Source: Gaertneriomyces semiglobifer | Taxonomy: Eukaryota > Chytridiomycota > Chytridiomycetes > Spizellomycetales > Spizellomycetaceae | NCBI GenBank assembly: GCA_025558075.1 | Contig: JAHLKF010000002.1 | Span: forward strand, 1,178,001 to 1,242,000 | Direction of reading: 5' to 3' | DNA: 64,000 nt | Shown here: in pieces, positions 55,405 through 64,000 of the stretch | How positions within the stretch are numbered: position 1 is the first letter of the stretch | Layout: each line of letters opens with the position of its first letter | Translations under genes and position numbers: made by a program | The notes under the pieces: model-generated | The model's database searches: none | Told to the model about the DNA's origin: nothing | Seen by the model: the letters and a program-made list of their open reading frames with translations, nothing else

Positions 55405-58400
55405 ATGGCAGCCGCTGTTAATATGAGCAAGGCCGTCACCGCGACAAGCACCACAACACACGCCAGTGTGGCGGAATCCCGAAAGGTGCGCATTTAGGTT
55501 AATCTTGGTCTTGCGGAACGGCAGCCCATCTCTTATGCTTGGATCTGTGTAGGCAACTGCCAAACTTGAAGCTTTGCAGAGTGTGGAGCGCGGAGTTCAA
55601 ACGCATTGGGAGCAGATAAAGCCGTTCGAAGCAAACGCGCCGCAACCTGGGGAACCATCTCCACCAAAGTTTATGGGAACATTCCCGTTCCCATACATGA
55701 ATGGAATGCTTCATCTTGGTCACTCATTCTCCTTGTCTAAACTGGAATTTGCTTCCGGATATGAGCGCCTGAAGGGCAAGCGAGTGCTCTTCCCATTCGG
55801 ATTCCATGTCACAGGAATGCCGATTAAAGCCTGCGCCGACAAATTGAAGAAAGAGATTGCCATGTTTGGCCCGGATTTCGAGCGCTACGTGGAAAAAAAG
55901 GAGGTTGTTGAAGAAGTTTCTACAGAACAGGAGGAAAGTGCGGATCCAACTAAAATTCAAAAGAAGCATGGAAAAGCAGCTTCCAAAAATACTGGATTGA
56001 CATATCAGTTCCAGATTATGCGCTCGATGGGTATTCCCAACGAAGAGATAAAGGACTTTGCCGACCCCAAGCATTGGCTTTACTATTTCCCCCCTCTTGC
56101 TATTGAAGATCTAAAAGCGTTTGGACTTTCAGTTGATTGGAGAAGATCGTTCTTCACCACGGACGTGAACCCGTACTTTGATTCCTTTGTACGATGGCAG
56201 TTCCACAAGCTGAAGCAACATGTCCAACCAAAGGTGAAGTTTGGAGAGAGGTACACGATTTACTCCCCCTTGGATGGACAGCCTTGTATGGATCATGATC
56301 GCGCCGCTGGAGAAGGTGTTGGTGTACAGGAGTACACCGGAATCAAGCTCCGGGTGATGATGGAAGATTTAGTCAGTACCCCCGACGCAGAACGCGATCA
56401 GTACAAGGGAAATGCTGTTGGCAAGGCGCTCACGACTCCCGAGATGCTGCGCGCGCTTGGCGACCGCAAGGTCTACCTTGTCGCCGGTACTCTTCGCCCG
56501 GAGACGATGTATGGTCAAACGAATTGCTTTGTTGGCGTCGACATCACATACGGTATCTATAGCGTAAACGATAAGGAGGCGTGGGTTTGTACTGAGAGGT
56601 CAGCAAGAAATATGGCGTACCAGAAATTGTTCCAGGAGCCTGGAACTGTTAACAAACTGGGAGAACTCAAGGGATCTGATCTTATTGGTATTCCCCTAAA
56701 CGCACCACTGTCATCCTTTGAGAAGGTATACACTCTGCCTATGGATGGTGTTTTGCCAAACAAGGGTACTGGTGTTGTGACCTCGGTTCCGTCAGATTCG
56801 CCCGATGATTTTGTGACGCTGAGAGACTTGAAGAAAAAGGCGGCGTACTACGGTGTTGATCCTAAGTGGGTCGAACCATTCTTCGACAACTACCCGACGG
56901 TCCTAAAAACATCTAAATTTGGCGAGCGAGCAGCAGAGGCTGTTACGGAGAAGTATAAGATCAACAGTCAAAAGGATAAGAGTCAACTGGCGGAGGCGAA
57001 GGCTGAGACTTACAAGGAGGGCTTCCATCATGGCACAATGATCGTCGGTGAATTCTCGGGAAAGCCTGTCTCTGAGGCCAAGCCCCTTATCCGCTCTAAA
57101 CTCATCGAAGAGGGATTAGGGTTCCCGTATTGCGAACCAGATGGGCTGGTCATTAGCCGCAGTGGTGATGAGTGTGTCGTGACGTTGGCACCTCAGTGGT
57201 ACATGGATTACGGAGAAGAAAGCTGGAAGGCGCTAGCCGAAGAATGCCTTGCACAAATGGAGTTCTATTCCCCGGAGGTACGGAACCAGTTTGAGAAGAC
57301 GTTGGACTGGCTGAGCCAATGGGCTTGCTCGAGAAGCTTCGGGCTCGGAACTCGCTTACCGTGGGATCCTCAATATCTGATCGAATCCCTTTCGGATTCC
57401 ACGATTTACATGGCTTATTACACTGTGGCTCACCTCTTACACGGTGGCACCTTGGATGGTTCAAAACCCGGAGAGGCGAATATCAAACCCGAAGATCTGA
57501 CGGATGAGATTTGGGATTATGTTCTTCTCAAAGGGCCCCTCCCCAAGAATACTACTATTCCGAAAAGTACTCTTGAGCATATGCGCCGTGAATTTGAGTA
57601 CTTCTACCCTGTCGACCTCCGAGTATCTGGAAAGGATTTGATCAACAACCACCTTACCTTCTTCATCTACAACCATACCGCCATCTTTCCTAAGGAACAA
57701 TGGCCCAAGTCCGTGCGCGCGAACGGGCACTTGCTTTTGAACGGAGAAAAGATGTCAAAATCTACTGGAAACTTCATGACCCTGCGCGACGCTCTCAAAG
57801 TCTACGGTGCCGACGCTACACGATTTGCGCTTGCAGATGCAGGAGATGGTGTTGAAGATGCGAACTTCTTGGAGAAAACCGCTGATGACGCCATTCTCAA
57901 ACTTTACACCGAGAAGGAGTGGATTGAGGAAGTTCTAAAGTTGGCGAGCGAGGGAAAACTTCGGTCTGGCCCATTGACGTGGAATGATAAAGTGTTTGAT
58001 GCGGAAATTAGCCGTCTCATCAACGAGGCGGACAAGCATTACAGACATACTCTGTACCGTGAAAGTTTGAAGACCGCGTTTTACGATATGACCAACGCTA
58101 GGTCAGAGTATAGGAAAGCGACAACCGGTCAAGGCATTGGCTCTAGTGCGACGGAAGGCGAGGAGTACGAAAACATGCATGAAGATGTGATTCGCCGATA
58201 CATCGAAGCGCAGGCACTTCTTATGGCGCCAATAACACCTCACTGGAGCGAGCACGTGTGGATGGATTTATTGAAGAAGCCGGAGACAATCAAGAACGCC
58301 TCATGGCCAGAAGGTCGTGACATTGACACCAGTCTCATTGATGCTGCCTCGTATGTGCGGAATTTGGTTGGGAAAATCAGAAGTACTGAAGACCGGGCAA

Positions 58401-58929
58401 CTGCACGTAACAAGAAGAAAGGGAGCAAAGAGGCTGCATCAGAAGAGAAGGATAAAACCAAGCTCAGATTGTTTATTGCTTCCACATACCCTGCCTGGCA
58501 GGAAGAATGTATCGAGGTCTTGAAGACGACTTGGGACGAGGTACGCACAGGCATTGCTACTTGATTCTCTTAAAATCTACTCACTTATTTACCATCTCAC
58601 AGTCTCAGCAGAAGTTCACCAATTCAGAGGTGCAAGCCCTGTCGGCCCGCGGTTTGATGAAGAACAAAGCTGTTATGCCTTTTGTCAAGACAATGAAACA
58701 GGCAGTCGAGGCTCGTGGCCCGGTAGCATTCGACCGCAAGTTGACCTTCGACGAACTTCAAACTATGAAACAGAATCTCGACTACATCCGCCGAGAATTG
58801 GCTTCAATAAAAATACAAGAAGTCGAGGTGGTGATGAAGGAAGATGTGAAAGAGGAAGGATGGGAGAAGGACGATCTGAAGAAAGCCGAGGGAAGCCTTC
58901 CTGGTGCACCCACATATAGGCTTGTGTAG
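55405..58929 (+). CDS. LARS1: Cytosolic leucyl-tRNA synthetase
   Basis: Class I synthetase charging tRNA-Leu. Exons 55405-55485, 55553-58540 and 58603-58929 give 1131 residues, the cytosolic eukaryotic/archaeal type. The ATP-binding HIGH motif appears as NGMLHLGHSFSLSK and the second as LNGEKMSKSTGNF (KMSKS). The CP1 editing domain has VYLVAGTLRPETMYGQTNCFVG and the PNKGTGVVTSVPSDSPDD segment with the conserved Thr-rich and Asp positions. C-terminal helical tRNA-binding domains follow, ending in the last exon. The first exon (MAAAVNMSKAVTATST) is a low-complexity extension without clear targeting features. An upstream Gcn4-like site fits amino-acid control. Confidence 0.96.
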
Positions 58930-59068
58930 TTAGAGGCAATATCATCCGCTGTATCATACAATAGATCGTTCTATATAATTGATTATTCGAGCATCGTGCT
59001 TCAGATCTGATCGGAATCACCTAAAATGAACATGATGTGTAAGATGTTAGAAGGGTATTACGACGATG

Positions 59069-60373
59069 CTAGTTTGGCCGAAAACGCGTACCGAAACCAA
59101 GAACCTCTGCTTTTAGGGAATCTGAGTTCTGTTCATTAGCAGCCACGACATTTGGCACTGACAATGGCCCAGTGATCGCATTGTCTTCAGATGCAAATCC
59201 GCCGCCAGCGACAATCTTCGCTTCGATAGTAGTCACGACGGGCGAGTCACCAAATCGCCCATGACATCGTGGAACCTCGACCATTATGATTGGGTCTGAT
59301 CGTGAAAAACGATGAACTCCGCGAAATGCAGACAGCTGCATGGGTTGAATTGACATATCCAGCTCTTCGACAATTACGATCGGTGATACTTTGTTGAGCG
59401 TCCCTCGACGGGATAACCGACCACCTTCTCTGCGGCTTTTGGCGATTACAGGAAGTGATATGCCTGAGGCTATTTCTTCCAAATTTGTCTGCTTAACAAC
59501 CGGCAATGACACGGTTTCTGTGTACGAGGCAATATCGTACCAAACTTCAACCGCCTCGGGCAACTCGATACGCGGCCGTCTGCCAAACGGCAAGCCAGGT
59601 AGCTGTGCAAAGCTCTGTCGTCGTCGGGGCACGTCGGATGCAGATGCCGCAGTATGCGTTGCTAAGCGTTCCGCTTCACGTTCCGCCTCCGCCTGTTCGG
59701 TCAGCAGCGCCTGCAACTCCGAGGCTGGCATAATAAACCCTGGGCGGAACGGTAATCTGAAGGGTACCGGTTGCGGGGATACGACGTCAGTCGCTTTTGA
59801 GGTAGGTCGGTAAACGAAAGTTTGAGCCTCGGGAAAACATTGCGCAATGCTTTTGAAGTAGTCAGCGCGCTGGCGTTGCGGTCGTGGTTGGTTCTCTTGC
59901 GCATATAGGTTCTCCTTCAATGCAAAGCTGGGTCGCGAGGTAGATACAGAGGGGCGACCAGTACTACTGGCCTGGGTATCTTCGTCAGATTCTTCCCTAA
60001 TAACGCTGATATTTGCTTCCGACAACGGCTTGGATTCTGCATATGGGAGGAAAACGACCACATCCGTTCCATCTACAGCCCCGCCGTGCATTTGCGTGGC
60101 AATCACATCCCGCATCAGTCGTGCAATTGGCCATTCCTTTTCACATAGCACGTAAACGTCGCTGTGCTGCCAGTCCACTTGTCGTACTCGTAGCAAAACC
60201 AGGTGGTTTTCCGACTGTGCGCGCAAAGCGGTTCTTAAAGTTGATGCGACACCATCGAATGTGGTTTGAGGTAAAGGCGACCATGCCGGACGTTGATAAG
60301 TGCCGTAATCGTAGAGGCGAGGGATGGGCTTGGCTGTTTTTGCTCGTGGCTTCCCCTTAGACTTATTCGCCAT
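59069..60373 (-). CDS. Unrecognised 434-residue protein
   Basis: This is a single-exon ORF with a clear start (MANKSKGKPRAKTAKPIPRLYDYGTY). The N-terminal 110 residues look folded (LVLLRVRQVDWQHSDVYVLCEKEWPIARLMRDVIA, then DVVVFLPYAE), perhaps a beta-grasp-like unit. A Ser/Arg/Gln-rich linker and a short acidic/Ala helix (ELQALLTEQAEAEREAERL) follow. The C-terminal 150 residues have a run of similar beta-strand-like phrases (VSLPVVKQTNLEE, ISLPVIAKS, PIVIVEELD, PIIMVEVPRC, PVVTTIEAKIV). I recognise no family. Codon use and length support a real gene. Confidence 0.65.
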   Translation of the reverse strand: MANKSKGKPRAKTAKPIPRLYDYGTYQRPAWSPLPQTTFDGVASTLRTALRAQSENHLVLLRVRQVDWQHSDVYVLCEKEWPIARLMRDVIATQMHGGAVDGTDVVVFLPYAESKPLSEANISVIREESDEDTQASSTGRPSVSTSRPSFALKENLYAQENQPRPQRQRADYFKSIAQCFPEAQTFVYRPTSKATDVVSPQPVPFRLPFRPGFIMPASELQALLTEQAEAEREAERLATHTAASASDVPRRRQSFAQLPGLPFGRRPRIELPEAVEVWYDIASYTETVSLPVVKQTNLEEIASGISLPVIAKSRREGGRLSRRGTLNKVSPIVIVEELDMSIQPMQLSAFRGVHRFSRSDPIIMVEVPRCHGRFGDSPVVTTIEAKIVAGGGFASEDNAITGPLSVPNVVAANEQNSDSLKAEVLGFGTRFRPN

Positions 60374-60867
60374 CTCGAACCTCTATCTGCTCACATCATC
60401 CCAAACAAATTCCCAACGGTAGCCTGAGGGACAACCTCGGCGATTACCAAGAATAGCGTCCATGTTTACGGATATTGTCCACCAGGCTAAAACGGGATAT
60501 GTGGCCGTAGAAATCATCTCGGCAAATGACCGTGCTAGGTCCCAAGAAGAGTAGAGATCCTTCATCTTACTGACCTTCCTATTGGCGATAAGAAGCGAAG
60601 GATATAGATGGTTTCCGAATGACCATTCTTCTTTATCACAAGCGTTGGCGTTAACTCTCTCCATCCTTACTATAAATGGAGGACGCCATGACTTTCGTAG
60701 TCGGAGTTCCTGCGCACCTCGTAAATAAAGATTCGATTACCCAGATACGAGGAGGTTCATCTACCTAAGAGATAATATCGGGCGATGTATTGTGTGCCTC
60801 TATTCTTTTCGCTTCTAGTTTAACTACGCAAAAACAACTGGGATGGACACGAGACGCCCAACTTCAG
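60374..60867. other. Region between the unrecognised gene and BPL1
   Basis: It contains a 93-codon minus ORF (60664-60383) starting with ATG, with no recognisable features. It may be a small gene or part of the leader of the downstream gene. Confidence 0.35.
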
Positions 60868-63076
60868 CTAAATCTTTTGAAGCACAAGTCCGCGCATCAT
60901 GTCGAAACTGTTGCCATCGGGTTGTAGCAGCCGCTCTACTCCAGACATCGTAACGGCGTGTAGCAATCCAGATGAGTGGATGCCCACAATGCGGGCTGTT
61001 ATTGGCTTCGTATCCGTTGAAGGGGCTTGACTGGCAGCTGTTCTTGCTGTGGGATCTATTGTTATTTCCTGGTTGCTAAAGAGAAAATGCCTGAGTATGC
61101 GCAAGAGGAAGCCGAAGTAGATGAGTCGCCAACCTGTGCAGCCAGACTCTGTAGTATCTGTCTAAGAACTTTTCAAATTTCCATCCACTTTCCGCGTTAA
61201 ACTGATCATATAGAGTCTTAAATTGCGCCATGAATCTGGCAAGCATTTCTTCTGGCGTAAACTCCTGCGGCGATAGTTGCGCCAATGATGTTGTTGGGCG
61301 AGGATTCGACAGATTTATGCCACAGCCTGAGTGGCAGTACGAGAGCGATCAGTGGACATGAGCTGGAATGAGCCAATCCATTCACCACTCACCGATGACC
61401 AAGTTGAACACTCCATTCTGGAAGCTTGATGTGACCAGTATACCGCCAATTTTCCTCAGACCTTCCTTTCCTTCGGCCGTTCGGACATAGATATCGTTCG
61501 GCCATTTGATATGTACTGGTAAATCCTGTAACGAGAAGGAACACGCCTTATGAGTGCCACGGACAAGCACGCCGATATCGAACTACTTACTGCACAACCA
61601 GGTTTCGACTTTACCGCCTCCACTATTGCCAGTGCAACAAGATACTGAATGAAAATGGCTGATGATAAGTCACGATGGTGGAGAGTAAATGAGAATTGCA
61701 AGCATCCGGTCTGAGATATCCAAGAATTTTTGCCACGGCCGCGGCCAGAGAGCTGGTGTGTCGCAACGCAGACAGTTCCAGAGGGTAACATGGTGGAGAG
61801 CTTATAGTTTCTGATTAGAGTGAACGGCAGTCAGCACGCAAGCGCACGCGGTGATCAAAGAATGCCATTGCACGCACTTTTCGAGGAATGTCTGCGTAGA
61901 GTGCATAACCTCCCCATATATCAGCGGAGAGCCGCACCTCCACGCCGAGTCGACATCTACAGCATTCAGGATGTTGAAATAGCGACTAACGTCAAATCGT
62001 GGCGTACGTGAAGACGGCGGTAATGTGTTGTTTGGGTAAAACCCAACTTTAATAATGGGTTTGGCATCTGCATCAGTCGCCACAGCAACGTGCTTCAATG
62101 AAGCTTGCCCATCTCCCTGTGATATGCGAATAATGTTGACAGTATCGTTCAAAACAGTGCCGTCGTTATCGCTTTCTCGGCGGATGCGACCTATGAGCTC
62201 GTCTGTACCAGGCCCGCATAACACTAACTCGCTCAGCTTAGGCGAGAGCGTCTCTTGCGTAACTGCAGCCGATTCCTGCTCGTCATTTACCCGAAGGCCA
62301 AGCCGCCCCAGTATACTCTTCACGAGTTTCACTCGATCGGCTTCTGATGCGGTCAGCACAGGGATAATCGGCGCAAGGTCCGGGTCGGAATGGTTCATGG
62401 CCGCGGCAGAATATTCCACATGCGGCCCAGTAAGCACCGCAACCCCATTGCCAATGCGACATTCCACTATTGCGGGCTTCGGCACTTCAGGCGCTTTCCC
62501 TGGCCATGGTAGATTCTGATACCAGGCGAGAACATCAAGGTTGGGCTTCATTTGATCTCCTGCGACAACATCAAACCATGGCCCACCGTTAACGTAAACA
62601 TCCAGCTCCATGCCTTCTACTCCTTGTAATTGGTTTCCAATCGAAATTTTCAGGGCCTCAGTTCCCTTTTCAGTGCCGTACACGAATCCTTTGCCTACGC
62701 TGCCAACGCCTGATCCCGGCCAAAAGCCAAGTTCTCTATCCCCAATAACCTCATAGCTCGTCCGTCCTTTTTCAAATTCCACCCGTCGACATGCAAAATA
62801 TGCGCCAGCGCATATCCCTAGATATCTTCCGCCGTTTCTCACATAATTATCTATTAGATGAGTCGTCGCCGGTGATAGATTTTGAACATATGGCAGGTCT
62901 CGGCCGCCCGGAATGACCAGCAACGCTGTTGTCTCTTCCCAAGGCTCATTGGATAGAGTATCAGCGGTGACGGGGATGACATCGTATGAAGAGGACAAGT
63001 GGCTTCTGAGGGTGAGAAATGTGTGATGAATGGCCCCGGGGGAGGTCCCTGGTCCGGTATACACCAGGACATTCAT
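60868..63076 (-). CDS. BPL1: Biotin--protein ligase (holocarboxylase synthetase)
   Basis: It attaches biotin to carboxylases. Exons 63076-61878, 61810-61591, 61525-61393, 61326-61134 and 61075-60868 give 650 residues. The first 270 residues are the amidotransferase-like BPL_N domain (MNVLVYTGPGTSPG, LLVIPGGRDLPYVQNL, GICAGAYFACRRVE with a Cys elbow). The catalytic domain follows: GEVMHSTQTFLEKN, ATHQLSGRGRGKNSWIS (biotinyl-AMP loop), CLQFSFTL, HIKWPNDIYV, KIGGILVTSS, GINLSNPRPTTSL, and the C-terminal SH3-like unit (ITARIVGIHSSGLLHAV). The first ATG of the frame is 63076. Upstream the frame is open for about 50 codons with no ATG and looks like a mitochondrial presequence. Confidence 0.93.
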
Positions 63077-64000
63077 ATTCTTGTAGCTTCTCGCCGTTGA
63101 CAGGTATCTGCTACAGAGAAGATGCTGGTGCACAACGGGGCGGGCCGGACGGACGAGGGCAGTGACGAGCGCAGATAGGCGCGACAACAGCTCGTGAGTT
63201 CTGGCCAGCGTTATCCACGGACTTTGTTACTGCAGGGCAGACACTTCTGGTTGCTGTCCACTGCTATAGCGAGCGCTCCCTTCCCACAACGTTCTGTAGG
63301 AGGACCAAAGTTCAGGTTCCACCCGTAAATTGCTGAAATTATCAGAAGAACCACAGAACCTTTCACCCTGGGGGTACTCTTGCACTCTTTGAGATGAGAT
63401 GCTGAAAGGGACAAGGCGAACCTGCAAATATCCTCACAAAAAAAAGCGTCTGCCATGTCCAGGTTCCTTATCAACTTTCCGTGTCTGGCATGAGCCGAAA
63501 AGGCCTGACCTTTAAGCACTCTCCACACCTTACCTTCTGGCCATCTCTGAGCCATTGATTAACGGGCCTACAAGTCATGCCACTCCTTTTTATTGCGAGG
63601 ACGCTGCATTTGTGAGAATGGATTCATTACAGAATCCTAAAACGAACGTATGTACTGTTATGGCCACGATGCTCATGCCCGATGAGAGTAATCAGGTAGA
63701 CCACTGGCGAATGTCGAACCGTATATGCTAGCCACTTTGCCCCAATCATCCAGGATGATACCAGTGACTGACCAAAACATCCATGTGCCATGCAGGAAGC
63801 TCCAAAGCCGCCCTTCAAAATAAGACATTCTCCGCTAATATCCGTCGACTGATGCCGTCTCCTTACAGCTCTTCGACAGGCACTTGGCCACGCATCATAG
63901 CATTCTCTCTTAAAACCGCTGCTGAATTATGAGTTCGCTGTCGCCGTTCGGCCTTCAAAAGCTGTTCGCAGCGACGTTGTTAAGTGTAAGAATCGATAAC
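63077..64000. other. Right edge of the window; possible gene start
   Basis: Apart from the open extension of BPL1 (to 63226), minus ORFs at 63555-63211 and 63818-63627 have no recognisable features. On the plus strand an ATG at 63929 opens MSSLSPFGLQKLFAATLLS followed by a donor-like GTAAGA near 63985; this could be the first exon of a gene that continues outside. Confidence 0.35.

Noticed and set aside
54912..55493. 193-codon minus ORF over the leucyl-tRNA synthetase leader
   Set aside because: It is largely a reading of the purine-rich tract (Ser/Leu/Pro/Arg repeats) and antisense to the first synthetase exon.
63211..63555. 114-codon minus ORF upstream of BPL1
   Set aside because: No recognisable feature; it could not be spliced to the BPL1 extension in the right phase.

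Overview
This is nuclear DNA of a eukaryote, almost certainly a flagellated (zoosporic, chytrid-like) fungus. Nearly every gene carries short introns, mostly about 50-75 nt, with GT...AG ends and a CTAAC/CTGAC-like branch site. The standard genetic code fits. Several products are fungal in character: a SPX protein, an Hse1-type ESCRT-0 subunit, a Trs85/TRAPPC8 subunit, a fungal-type dynactin p62 and a Utp16-like protein. A TPH-domain axonemal protein at 42513-44656 points to a lineage that still builds flagella. The window is gene-dense, with about 35 protein genes on both strands. I found no tRNA, rRNA, transposon or CRISPR array. Exon joins below are my own reading of splice sites, checked for reading phase and family similarity, not for transcripts.

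Layout. 1-8 kb: partial TRAPPC8 (-), a Utp16-like nucleolar protein (-), a secreted beta-propeller phytase (+) and a tail-anchored inositol-polyphosphate 5-phosphatase (+). 8.6-17 kb: an intronless asparagine-synthase-like ATPase with a zinc ribbon (+), an amino-acid-transporter-like membrane protein (+), an unrecognised gene (-), a mitochondrial PPR protein (+) and Hse1 (-). 17-28 kb: a small unrecognised membrane protein (+), DPM3 (-), mitochondrial uS7 (+), Elongator Elp1 (-), ribosomal protein S4 (+) and a LEA-like stress protein (+). 28-39 kb: exopolyphosphatase (+), a GMP-synthase-like amidotransferase (-), a PARP-type zinc-finger/AT-hook protein (+), succinate dehydrogenase subunit C (-), 2-aminoadipate aminotransferase (+), a PAP2 lipid phosphatase (-), casein kinase II beta (+) and tafazzin (-). 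39-50 kb: complex I 75-kDa subunit (+), the TPH-domain flagellar protein (+), dynactin p62 (-), a secreted CP-repeat protein (+) and a SPX-ACT-phosphoserine phosphatase fusion (-). 50-64 kb: Trf4-type poly(A) polymerase (+), a zinc-ribbon DnaJ protein (+), V-ATPase subunit e (-), cytosolic leucyl-tRNA synthetase (+), an unrecognised gene (-) and biotin-protein ligase (-).

Most of these are housekeeping genes with no operon-like logic. One loose theme is phosphate and inositol-phosphate handling: phytase, 5-phosphatase, exopolyphosphatase and a SPX-regulated enzyme. Another is mitochondrial function: SDHC, NDUFS1, tafazzin, PPR protein, uS7m and AADAT. The most unusual object is the fusion at 47971-50109, where a phosphate/inositol-pyrophosphate-sensing SPX domain sits in front of a serine-biosynthesis phosphatase. 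Next are the secreted CP-repeat protein, the stand-alone asparagine-synthase domain and the beta-propeller phytase. The two latter types are better known from prokaryotes.
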